This document shows positions 1 to 11,300 of a stretch of DNA of 64,000 nucleotides, piece after piece. The notes under the pieces are model-generated. The model was not told the origin of the DNA and did no database searches. It saw only the letters and a program-made list of their open reading frames with translations. The number at the start of each line of letters is the position of its first letter. Position 1 is the stretch's first letter. Location of the stretch: positions 2,428,306 through 2,492,305 of the forward strand of contig JANPWX010000653.1 of NCBI GenBank assembly GCA_024734555.1, in the 5' to 3' direction. The stretch is from Trochalopteron elliotii (Eukaryota > Chordata > Aves > Passeriformes > Leiothrichidae). A program made the position numbers and the translations under genes.

Positions 1-240
1 TTATAGCTTCAAGAGGTGCTATCATTTACCAGGCTGACCCGGCAGACCTCGGAGCCCCATTGTAACATTCTCTGTATGGTAATCCAGTTAAGAGCAGAAT
101 GCAGCCTAAGTGAGACATTGCTTAACACTTTCATATGATCAATAAAAACATTACTGGGAAAGAAAGCATCAGCAAGCCAGACAAAGTCATCCTTCTCAAG
201 GGGGAAGAATGGAGTAAAACTTAGCCAAGTAAAGTGATTT
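1..240. other. Candidate conserved noncoding block at window edge
   Basis: No exon or repeat is recognisable here. The first 60 bases keep two CpGs in a mixed-composition, non-repetitive context (near 'acccggcagacctcgg'), and positions 130-155 carry AT-rich homeobox-like words. This texture is common in conserved vertebrate enhancers, but that is a visual judgement only. The block may continue to the left of the window. No frame is open through it, which argues against an exon. Confidence is low because conservation cannot be measured here. Confidence 0.2.
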
Positions 241-3200
241 TCTACCTCCCTTGCAGTAGGAACAAATTGAAGGCAGTGGTGCTGCTAGTGGTGTGGGGGT
301 GGTGCAAATTTGAGGTTGAGGTTGAGGCATGGTCCAGGCCAAGCCACCACAACAACCTTTGAGTTTTTTTCAGTGTTTTCAGTGTTTTTCAGTTGTTTTC
401 AGTGTTGCTATTGTTTAATCAAGTAGGTTGAAACTTAGCAGGGGCTGACAAAATAGTTAAAATGTGTTTGCAATGCAGCTTGAAATCTTCAAGGAGCACA
501 ACCCCATTTTTACTAATTTGAACTAATGAGCTAATTTAGCTTCTAGGACTCAGAATACAAAATCTTGAGTGAGAGTAACAGATCAATCTCAAGTTTGCAC
601 AGCCTGTTTCAAAGTCAAACTTCTCAGAAAGTCCTGGAATGCTCTTCACCTCCCACGTATCAGGGATGTGCCTGTAATAGTCAGGATCTGCTTGAGGATC
701 TGCACTCTCAGTGGTTGCCATCACAACATGCTTCATAGATGAGCTCAGAGACAGCTTGACCAGGTTGATTTATTATTTGTCCAGTAGTAGGACAGGTGTT
801 ACTGAATGACTAATGCTGGCCCTATTCAAGACATCATTTAAGCACTCAAAGGCACTTAAACATGCACATAATCACAGATACACCTCAGTATCACTGACTT
901 CAAAGAGACACCAATGTACAGTCAGAGACAAGCACAGACTTAGGTACCTTCATGAATCAGAGCCATTATTTGACCAAACTACTTGCAGTATTTGTGAGAA
1001 TACTGACAGATTGGAAAGGTTTCATTGACATAAGGCTGAGTGATTGTGCAGAAATGTGAAGGACCATCACCCAGATTTCTCTCTTTGTCTGAACTGGTTC
1101 AAGAGACATGTCCCTCATGTGCTGAAGGTGAGAAACTGCAAAGTCCCCCAGTGTACCGTGGTTTCAGTGTACATTTCAGTGGGTTTAAGGCATGCAATGA
1201 CAGAGACATTCAGGAATTGTCATTTCTGGACATGTTTTGCCATGTCTAAACCCAAAGAAACTATGTGCAGGATCAGGTTGTGAACCAATAAAGAACAAAC
1301 AGCAGATAGGACCAAGTTTGGAAGGAAACCAAAATGTCTTTTAATCAGCTTTATCCACAGGCCTGTACAGCAAATGAACAGTCTGTTTCTCAAAGGGGAG
1401 ACTTTACCTGGCATCATACTACACTACCCAACTTCCATCCAACAGCAGATCCCATGCCAGAGCCTGCAGGCAGCATTGTTTCACATCAGCCTCATAATTT
1501 GAGGGTTAAAATGCTATCTACCACTAGCTGGGAAAAGGGTTTGGATGCTTTCTGGTTTGGAAAAGTTTCTTTTTGATGATAAAGAGCTCTCAAATTCAGC
1601 TGTGAGTTGCACTTAAATCACTGCCTCTAAGTGCCTGGAGTCAGTGGCAGCTTTCCTGAGCTGTGTGGAGATGGGAGCTTACAAAATGTCTCCATTTGAT
1701 GTAAGGGGGAGGGATTGCTGAGGAATACACATTTACTCAGAGATTTATTGGGGGAGAGGGCAGGCTTGTGCCAGACTTGAAAGAGAACATGCTTCTGTGA
1801 GATAAATTCATTTTTGTGTTTATTTATCTAGAGTAGAAAAATGGTCCTGCCTAGTAGAACATATGCTGGGCGTAATGAAAGACAAACGTCAGCTTTTGAA
1901 GGAAAACACCCATTCATCAAAGGACACGGAAGAACAAACAACTTGTTCATTAAAACACAATTGAAAGGTGGCTTCTCCTCTCCACTCCACCTGCTTTCCC
2001 AAGTAGGGGGCTGCATGGGAGACTGCTGCTCTCTTCGTACTCTTTCTATTTACTCTCTGTCTTGGAGCAGATGAAAGGCTTTTCCCATCTCAGAGATGAG
2101 GAAAAAACCCCCAATACTTAGTCCCAAAGTACTTAATCAGCTTTTTCTTCACTGTTTTGAAGAAGGCCATATCTACATTCAGCTCAAGTCTGTTGAGACT
2201 GATCCTGGCTGAAGGACTGACTCTGTACCTGGGCCAAATTCTGGTCAGTGCTCTGCTCTCTGAGTCCTTGTGGTGGGTGCTGGAAGCTGGTAATATGATA
2301 CATCCCAAGGATCCCTCTGAATAGGAGGAAGCAATCAAAACCTACATTTTCCCAGGGTGGGAAAGCAATTTCCTCCTTCAGCTGTAAGGCTGGGGCAGAT
2401 TGAAAGGTCTCAGGGAAAGTAATTATGCCCTTTGATGAGTCTATCAGGAAGCTGAGACTGGCTCATTGGTGTGAATAAACATTTTTGTCTTTGACCTAAG
2501 TGTCTGTATAAACCAACAAAAGGAAATCATCTTTGTGTCTAGTTTCTATAGTTTTGCATGTGAGGTTGATTTCTTTTATGAAACATCATCCATATATAAG
2601 GACATAAATAAGTAATAAGGAAAAGAATAAGGACAATAGCCAACGCATGTGGTAGGTATCCCAGATAAATCCACCAGTGTTTGAGCTCTGGATGGTTTAA
2701 ATTGTTTGCCACTGCTTTGTTCATTTTCTATGATTTTTTTTGGCCAGTCATCAATGAGTCTTTTGATTATGTCTGTCATAATATCATTCAACTGCATCTC
2801 TGGAAGCTGCAATTAATTAATGAATTAATTTCTGTAAAATCATTGTAGAGAAATACAAGCTGTCCCTCCAGAGTGACTTTTATTATTGCACATGAAAGCT
2901 CAAGAACAGAAAATTACTGAATCACTGGTTGATTTTTGCACTCTTTTAATGTGAAGTCACAGTTCAGCTGAGTCTTTTAAAAACAAGTCAGTTGAGCGTA
3001 AAAGATCCTGTTTGCAGTTCCCACTTGTCAGCAATGACTTGCTGCTTAAAAAAAAACAGGAGACTTTGAGGGTCCTCTTAAGGAGTAGATTAGATATAAA
3101 AAGAAATGAGTGGAAGAAAGAAATTCTGTTCTGCACTTGGAGTCTGCAAACTGGACATGAGAAGAAACAATACAGCTCCAATCTGGGAACACCTTGTAAA

Positions 3201-3685
3201 ACCAAAGTCTAGAAAAATGTGTGTAGGTAAAATTACTCACCATCCCGATCGCAAAACACCAGTGTTGACATTTCTTTGGATGTAACTGGAAACTTAACAA
3301 CGATGATCCACTTTAGCTGGGGATTTTCTTAACCTATAAAGTTCAAGTAGCTGTTTCTTCTCCCCAGACCACTGATCTGGCTTTGCTGACTCTGAGACTA
3401 AATAGACGCCTTGTGCAAGTGACCTTAAGGACAACGCCTGGCACACAAGCTTTATTTTCAAAAAGTGAGCAAGCAGACACCCAGATTTAACTTGTGACCT
3501 ATTAATATATCTAGATGGGACACAGCAGGGGCCACAGGCATCTCAAATGATGCATTGGTTTGTTTGAACAGCATACTGCTCTGTACCCATGCACAATCCA
3601 AGCCTGAGACCTGTGGTCCAGGAGGGAGCAGCAGTGTAAGATGAACTGCCTGGGAGAGAGCTGGGGCACCAAGAGGCAGACTCCT
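241..3685. other. Gene-free, mostly unique AT-rich DNA
   Basis: No exon, RNA gene or interspersed element is recognised. Visible items are a short GGTTGA triplication near 313-327, the TTTTCAGTG minisatellite listed separately, and an AATTAATT-rich patch near 2812-2832. Open frames here are under 101 codons with no domain-like composition. Confidence 0.6.
364..406. repeat. Short imperfect TTTTCAGTG minisatellite
   Basis: Four imperfect copies of a 9-11 bp word of the form T(4-7)CAGTG lie head to tail and differ mainly in T-run length. Read directly from the sequence. Slippage between the T-runs is the simplest origin. No function is implied. Confidence 0.8.
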
Positions 3686-3780
3686 CTTTTTTTTTTTTTT
3701 CCTGTCTTTTCTTTTTTTTTCCTGTCTTTTCTTTTCTTTTCTTTTCTTTTCTTTTCTTTTCTTTTCTTTTCCTCTTTTTT
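3686..3780. repeat. CT-rich microsatellite, (CTTTT)n core
   Basis: A pyrimidine-only strand of about 95 bases. It starts with a T-run, contains a duplicated CCTGTCTTTTC-plus-T-run unit of about 24 bp, and then runs into roughly nine near-perfect CTTTT pentamers (3727-3770). On the minus strand it translates to lysine/glutamate-rich repeats, which creates two spurious 100-codon frames. Likely polymorphic in length. Such homopurine-homopyrimidine tracts can adopt triplex structure, but nothing here shows that it does. Confidence 0.92.
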
Positions 3781-6700
3781 CTGGCTCTTGATCTGGAGAA
3801 GAATAACCTGCATGAACTCTCCAGCTGCTCAGCTGTACTGGTCATTGTGTGTATGGGGTCACAAGCTCATCCCATTATATCTGTATGGAAAGGAGTAGCA
3901 GCACCTTCCATACCTCTCCTTCCACTTCAGCTCATCTGCTGATCACCCAGGATGCTGTTAAGGAGAGGGGAGAAATATCAACTCTTTTGTAGTTTGTAGT
4001 GAGTGTGTTTAAGCAAGAAAAATCACTTCCACTCACCTGTTCCTTCCATGCCCCATGGCAGTTACAGAGGATTCATACTGGAGGGTAGTACAGTCTGCTT
4101 TCATGCTGCTCACAAGGGTGCTGCCTCACATATCTGAGGTCTTATAATGCCAATTCATGTAGTGATTGAGTGGGAGACATCTGGCCTGGCTCTAAGCATG
4201 AAAAAATGTTTGATCTTTGGTCTAACAAAGTCGCTATAATCAATGGAAGGAAAGACATTTTCCAGTATACAGTAATACCCATCTATCTCAGCAGGGGATG
4301 ATGAGTACCTCATCACCCCTTACTGAATAGAAAATACCAGAAATCATTAACCTGCAAAGAGCAGAGGTTGTTTTGTTTTGCCTTTTGTTGGCAAGCACAC
4401 CAGACTGAGCTATGCTGGTAGATAATGTCCTCTGTCACAGAGGCTGCCAGGGGTAACTCCCCAGCCCCAATTGCAGAGCAGTTCACGTGGATGACCTGTT
4501 GACAACCTCTAGGAAAATTAGCTGAGGTGACTGATCCAGCCTTTTCAAATACTGGGCTCAGCTAACAGGGCTGGGCTTGTTGAAGTGTCATAGACCACAT
4601 TTGCATGCTCTGATTTGCTGGAAGACACTAGGGCATGGCAGCAGAGCAGAGACAGAGGAATGATCAGCTGGGGACTGGAACCTCTTCCAGAGGTACATCT
4701 GGGGCCAGGAAGGTGTGTACACAGTAGCAAAACAGGCTAAAAGACTGTTTTCCAGCTTTTTCTCCAGCTGAACAGAAACTAAAAGCCATTACAAGATTCT
4801 AGAGCTAAAGCTTGTCTGCTTCAGTAACTCTGCTCTGTTTTTCTTGTGCCAAGCAAAATGAAAATGGCAATCCTAGAGATAACCAAGCAGTCAGATTGTT
4901 GTGGCTTAGGGATTTATGCATATACACACATATCTAGTTTTTAAAGAAAGCCAGGAAGTTCCACTCCTTGGAAAAAAGATTAGGGATACGTCAGGCAGAA
5001 CAGACAGAGTGCTGGAAACAGCCACTTAAAGGCAAATAAATGAATGAGAAATGTCCCAGGTAGAAGATAACACACTAAAAAATAATTAATTGCAAAGGAA
5101 GAGATATCAGAGGTCACTCTGTTTCTGCTAGTTGTCAGGGGTCCTGCCCACAGGGCAAAGCACATGGTGTTCACGTAACTGAAGGCTCCTGGTGCTGCAG
5201 TGAGGCTGGATCCAGCTCTAGCACAAACCCAGGCACCTGCTTAATTCCTTAGGATAAAGCTGCCAATGCTGAGCAGCAGAATCAGTGCCAGAAGTGCCTT
5301 TCTACTCCCATGCCCAGCCACCCATCTCCTCTCACTCCTCTTACCACAACTTGCCATCCTCTGTCTCATGACTGTTTGGTCATTATCCCAGATCAAATCT
5401 AGGTCAGTAAAGTCCAAAGGAATGAGGAATGGATCTCTTACCACAAACACAACATGATTTTTGGGGGAAAAATTCTGATTAATGTTTACCTCTCTGACCC
5501 TCTTCCCTCTTTTCCCTTGCTCCCTACATGCCACCAGGAGAGGGAATATTGTGATATAATTCTTAAACCACATGGAGCAGAGACAAAAGATGGGAAAGTT
5601 CACAAAAAATTTGGGGTTAAATTCCACTACTCAGCTGCTGAGATCTGGCCAGTACAGATGAAGAAGCAAATCTCCAAGGATTTTTTTGGTGATTTGGCAA
5701 GATAAGATTCTCTTGTCTTAAGAGGAGTGCTGTATGGGAGTGTTTAGGCCACTTTGCACATCCCCAGTTCCCTCTTCTCCATAGAAGAGATGACATGCTC
5801 CTACTGAACGTGATGCTTTGGTGCTATCATTCAGAGCTGTGGGCTCCCAGCACAGCAATGGACAAGGATAAGCTCATTGTATTGTGGGCACAAGGCTGAC
5901 TTGAACCAGGCTCATTCCTATGGGATGCCAATGCTCCTCCACTGGATAACTCACAGGACTCTGGATTCCTCTCCAATTATCTGCGTAACACTTTGGGTTT
6001 TCACAGACTGAAGATCTGTTATTATTTTTATGTAAAACTGGGTTATCACATTGGAGTTTCTTCCTCCAGATGGAAGCAGCACCACAGTCAAAACAAAAAT
6101 ACAGCACGAGAGCAATGAGGGTGGCATTTTTTAACTATTTCATGTGCAGGTATCTCCAGCTACTTCACAGGTCTCCAGAACAGCTGTCCTTGCTTATCAC
6201 TAACAACACAGCAGTAATTAGATGTGAGGATTTATCCTGTGGGAAATGGATGATGAAACAAGATTAGAGACAAGGCCATTGCAAGGCCCAGTTTGCTCCT
6301 CAGCCTTTGGTTCACCTCTTTGTTTTGTATCACAACATCCACAAACACAAAGAAAAAGACATCCTCTCCTCAATAACTCTTTGGCCACTGATAAGCAATT
6401 TTCTCTGCGTTTCCCATCATGGCAACCTAGAGCCAACTTTCCTGGAGTAGTAACTAAACCTGTTTCCTCCCACTCATAATGCTGGGGTTTGCTTTGTGAG
6501 CCCAAAGAAAGGTTTAACTCAGTATTTTATTTAAAATTTAATATACACAACTGGCCTGAGTTCATAACAAAAAATGTATGGAATGAAACTAGAACCATTT
6601 CAAAAACGTGAAAAATATACATTCAATTAGAGGTGGATCAAGATGATTTATTTGTGCAACAGTGTTGAGAGTATGTGTTGGAGAATATTGCAATACAGTT

Positions 6701-7477
6701 CGTCTTAGTGCTAGAGGTGAATCTGAGTCACCGTGCCTGGAACCCAGAGTGAACTTTCCCAGAATTTAAGAGGAAGCCTTTAGATCTCACCAGGGAGCCT
6801 TAACTTCAGTTTCTAAAGCTGCTTTTGTTGGTGGCGTGGCTTTTTTTAAAAAAATAAGTCTCCTACCTGGAAACTTCATAGACTTGTCCATGTCATCTCC
6901 TACAGCAGTATCCAGCTGGTGCAGGAATGCTTCTCCTCTTCTTTGTCCTGTTGTGTCAGAAAACGATGGGAGAAGATGGAAGTGGCTGTTTGTCCAAAGC
7001 AGAGAAGACTGAAGTCTCTGTCACCTCTCTCTCTGCACAGCCACTTACCATTAGCACACAGGACCTGTAAGACCTTCTCAGCATCCTGATCTTTGCTGGT
7101 GGCAGTGATCCTCCAAGATGTGGAGCAAGAGGGAATTTATCTCTTCTGCAGTGACAGCCCAGGTATTTGCACCCTCTCACCAGACTCCTCCAGCTAAGCC
7201 AAACACACCCCTGTCTGCAGATACAGATTTGACTGTTTGGTGGATTCTCCAACCTACCCTGTCTTCCCTGAGTGAAGCCATTTCACCATCTCCCATTTTC
7301 CAGGTTGGACTGTGCAACCTATTAATTTCAAAGCCACCTTCAAATGGTGTAAAGCAAGTTTCTCTTCTCATTTCCAGCTCCCAGATATTTCATCCATGAG
7401 ATGGCTATCATGAGAAATTATACATCAGTTAACATTTGTTTTGGCTTAATATGTGTTTGTTCAAATGTTAAAATCTC
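3781..7477. other. Gene-free unique DNA with one weak exon-like stretch
   Basis: No recognisable gene or mobile element. The only stretch with any exon-like quality is 5491-5705, where a long polypyrimidine tract ends in CCACCAG and is followed by 55 open codons before TAA. It is discussed as a finding because I cannot match the peptide to a family. A POU octamer (ATTTGCAT) sits at 4599-4606. Confidence 0.55.
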
Positions 7478-7523
7478 AGCCTGTACTTCATTTTAACCTA
7501 AGCCTGTATTTCATTTTAACCTA
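7478..7523. repeat. 23-bp tandem duplication
   Basis: Two adjacent 23-bp copies (7478-7500 and 7501-7523) differ at a single base, C versus T at the ninth position. The unit begins AGCCTGTA and ends AACCTA. The near identity suggests a fairly recent local duplication. It lies in otherwise unique sequence. Confidence 0.9.
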
Positions 7524-7784
7524 TTTTGTCATTTGTCCATAACTCCCTCTGACATGTTTTATAGCAGGAATTTTAGGACTGTAGGAAAAAAACCCCAAAT
7601 TGATGCTGTTCAGTTTGTGACTTTTTGCATGATAGAGGTGTGAGCATGAGGGCCTGGATCATGTTTCTGAACTAAGGTTTGTGTTATGTGTGTATTGTTT
7701 CGGTAGAGAATATGTGAAATCCCATGGGAACAAACCATTCATAGTTTCTTCTCAGTCAATGTGGTGCCAAGATCAAGCTGGTGT

Positions 7785-7860
7785 TCGTAGACAGGGGGCT
7801 GGACTCAATGGTCTTTACAGAACCTTCCAACCCAAGATACTCTGATTCTATGGTTCTGTG
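7785..7860 (+). mobile_element. CR1 LINE, 3'-terminal fragment
   Basis: The segment contains GGGGCTGGACTCAATGGTCTT, a CCTTCCAACCCAAG motif and the terminal GATTCTATGGTTCT. This is the wording and order of the avian CR1 3' end in sense orientation. About 75 bp remain, so the copy is strongly 5'-truncated, as is usual for CR1. No coding part is retained. The left edge is approximate. Confidence 0.82.
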
Positions 7861-8323
7861 CCTGGAAAGACTCATTGACCAAGAGAGATTTCTATATCCC
7901 AGCAAGATTTTGCCATTTAATAGAACATGCTCCACATCAGGATGAACAAGAGATCACTCAGAGCAGCTACAAGCAGCATTTTATCTGCAGAATAAGCCTT
8001 AGCCTGGCACAGGAGCACTGCCATGGGACATAGGATCCCCGTGCACAAACTCTTTGCAAATATTTTTATTTAAACTGTACTTTTGCAAGATGTGAACTAT
8101 TGTTGCAGGATTATGGTTTGTTGTGTTTTCTTCCTCTTTTAAATGTAGAATGCTGTTCCAAAGAAAGCAGCTTTCTGTCTTATAAGCGTGGGGAATAACA
8201 AAAATTTTAAAAGAAGGAAATGAAAATAAGACAAAGTCATTTCAATCTCCTAGCCATGGTGGCACAAAAATAATTATTATGTCATTGTTGCAATAATTGT
8301 TGCTATTATTAGAAAATCCTGAG
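7861..8323. other. Gene-free AT-rich DNA after the CR1 tail
   Basis: No gene or further element is seen. The right half (8250-8320) is rich in AATAATT and ATTATT words without forming a clean tandem repeat. Confidence 0.6.
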
Positions 8324-8365
8324 CTATTTTAAAGAAGACTATTACTATTTTAAAGAATACTATTA
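8324..8365. repeat. 21-bp tandem duplication
   Basis: Two adjacent 21-bp copies (8324-8344, 8345-8365), beginning CTATTTTAAAGAA and ending CTATTA, differ at one base. A further CTATT follows, so a third copy is started but not completed. It sits in an AT-rich stretch and is best explained by replication slippage. Confidence 0.9.
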
Positions 8366-11300
8366 CTATTAGCCATATTTATAAGGCAGTGAGGCTGAGG
8401 CAGAGGAGAAGGATGTGACTTGTCCCAGGCTGTCCCCCAGTGACAGCTGGTAGCAGAGCCTGAGCCTTCTAAGGCTCACTCTAAGAATTTCCTTGCCCCA
8501 GCAAGGAGTGGATGTGACCATTTGGTGCCAAGGACTCCACATCCACGCTGCTCTGTGTTTGAGGGCATTCACTCTGGAGCAGCTCCAGTCCATGTCTGAG
8601 GACAGCTTTCCTTGGCTGCTGGAGCTCATGAGGTGCACTCCTGACCCACGATTTGCCAAGCCATGCCAACATTTAGGTGGAAAGCAGCTCATGGCCAGGA
8701 CTGTATCAGAGTTGCTATGATATATGAAGGCTGAGGCAGCATTTTGCACTGTCTCCAATGCAGTAGTTCTTATTTGCCTTTTTTTTTTTACATTTCTGTT
8801 CCATTTTGCTTCTTTGTGTTTCTTGAAAGCCCTGCTGATGGACTGTGACAAGTGCCACAGTAATTTGTAATTTGGAGGCAGAGGGAGCTCCTGGGAAACT
8901 GTGACTTGTGTTGTGGATGCTGGACAATGTCCTTTAGGCTGCCAGGCTCAGCAATGCTCCTGCTCTGTGGCAAGGGAAGGAATTTTCCTCACAAAACCCA
9001 AAGGATGCTGATCCAGCTGTGAAAAACAGCTGTTTCTATTGGTTGCTGGTAAACATTGTATAGAAAAGGACTGTTGGATGTGGTCTGAGCATTTTTCACT
9101 GCTTTTTCAATAACTGCAGTATGTGAAGTTGCAATCTCAGCTACCCAAGCATAGGTGAAAAATGCCTGCCCTGTAAAAAATCGATTTAACTAAACCCAAC
9201 CATGATATACACAGCAAAGACCAGTCCTTGGAGGTTTCTACACACTGCCATAACTTCAGGCTAAACAACTCTGAACCAAGAAGTGTTTTGTCCCAAGACT
9301 GTATATTTTATGGGAAGCTGATGCTTATTTTCCATGGGAAGCTAATTTTTCCAAAGGACAATTTCAGCCTGGCAGCTCAGCACAGTGCTGCTGTGACAAG
9401 CTGCTCATTTAGCAGTGCTGACAGATTTTTTTGAGAAACATTTATTTTTTCAGCTAAGTCATGAGGCCAGTGACAGGTACATCGTGGAATGAAAGAGAAT
9501 GCATGGAAGCACACAAGAAAACATGGAAATTGGAGCACAGCCTTTTTCACCAACATAGGACAGGACACATGTTGAAGCCACATTTGTGCAGCTCAGTAGA
9601 AAGGCATTAATTATGGTGTAGTCCAAGTTTGCTGACAAAAATAAAGATCCTGAATGGAAAAGTTTGTGTCAGGTAGACTCGGAGGTTATTTTTTTGGAGA
9701 GATTTTTTTGCCAATATGTAAGATGTAAATGATTTTGCTTGATCCAGACCTGCATTTTTTAGGCTAAAAATATATATACCAAGGGAAAAATACCTTCCGC
9801 CTCCAATCCTGGCCTTTGGGAGAGAGAAAGGTTTGATACCAGTGAAAAAAAGCTCCTGTTCAGCTTTTAACCAGGCTGACACATGTGACGGCTAAATGCA
9901 TCTCAAAATAGAGAATTAAGTTGAAAGCAATTCAAGAGGCTGAAAGGCACAGCCACACAAATTAAATGTCTTCTGGAACTATTGGCTTTCAAAGTGTCTT
10001 ATTCTGGCAAGTATGAAATAAGACATCTGAGCTTGAACAGTTACTCAAAATACTGTCTAATAAAATGGATTTCTCAGATGAATCAGGCCATAAACATCTC
10101 GTAATGCATTTCCTGGCATTTTGATTTCTGCTTCCTCAGTTTCCCCATGTACCATGAGGCCTCAGGCAGTGCCAGCTGCAGTGGTGGAAACAATGACTAG
10201 AAATAACCTTGTGATTGTGCATCCCAGAGGACTTTTTTGAAGATACCTTCCAAGTAAATGGATATCAGACACTGAGAGATGCCCATAAACCAATAGATAA
10301 ATAGCACAAAGTGTACCCAGTCACAAAGATCAGCTTCAGAACACCAGCTCATCCCAAATCCCTTCCCATAAGCTGACAGTGACCCCAGTCATTAGTCTCC
10401 CACAAAATTCTGTCTCATGGATGGAAACTAGCATGTGATCTCTACTTCTTGTTTTTGTTGCTGAATATGGCCAATTCATCCACAAAATTCTCTGTGGGCA
10501 TAAGAAACTAATTGTATCCAATGTTATAGTCCTCTCATGCACTGCAGATTATTTCAGCACTGGTAAAAGTTTATGCGTAACCACAAATCCTCAGGGAACA
10601 GAAATCAAGAGATACCCAATGATCACAGATCTCTAGAAACTGATTTTGATTTTGAATCGCTGGCATGTAAGAAGATCATCTCTTTAATGAAAAAAGGAAA
10701 CTTTCAAAAACTTAATGTGAATGAATATTTATAAAAAAATTCCCTCTAGTCCCCTAATCATAAATTGCTGTAAATTTATAGCAGCATTGCAAAAACAATT
10801 ACATACCAAATTGGCCACCAGCTGAATTTAGGACCGTACAGTCTGTGAGGGCTGAAAATTGTAACACAGAAAGCGTTGTTTGTAGCTGCTGAATTGGTTC
10901 ATACCCTGTTGTATGTATTGACTTCACACAGCTGTTACTTGGAAAATCATTTAGGCATATTGGAAAAGCAATGAAGTCAGTGGTTAAACATGATGCAGGT
11001 TTTACAGAACACAATTGATTAGGCAATTCCATTGGTTATTCTGCCAACGAGGCACCAGAAAGTAGCTGAGTTCATGAACATGTGAATACATTCCTCACCA
11101 CTCAGGAAGCCTGATGTGCCCATGAGCAAATTTTTATATCTGTTGGTACCAGTATAAAAGTGGTGGCAAGTAGGGTCCTGTGCCTTTCCATTCATGCCAT
11201 CCTGCAGACAGGACCCTTCTCTCTGACCCATGGCAATGCCCATACTGGTAGTTTAAATGAAACCTAATCATTCACCCTGTAAAGTCACCAAAATGGTCCT

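Noticed and set aside
3511..3898. Lys/Glu-rich or Phe/Ser-rich frames
   Set aside because: Translations of the CTTTT microsatellite.
5241..5627. 128-codon minus-strand frame with a hydrophobic C-terminal tail
   Set aside because: The tail resembles a membrane anchor but the rest has no domain. It overlaps the opposite-strand exon-like stretch, and only one of them could be real at best.
8369..8851. 160-codon minus-strand frame
   Set aside because: No family resemblance, and overlapping frames on both strands.
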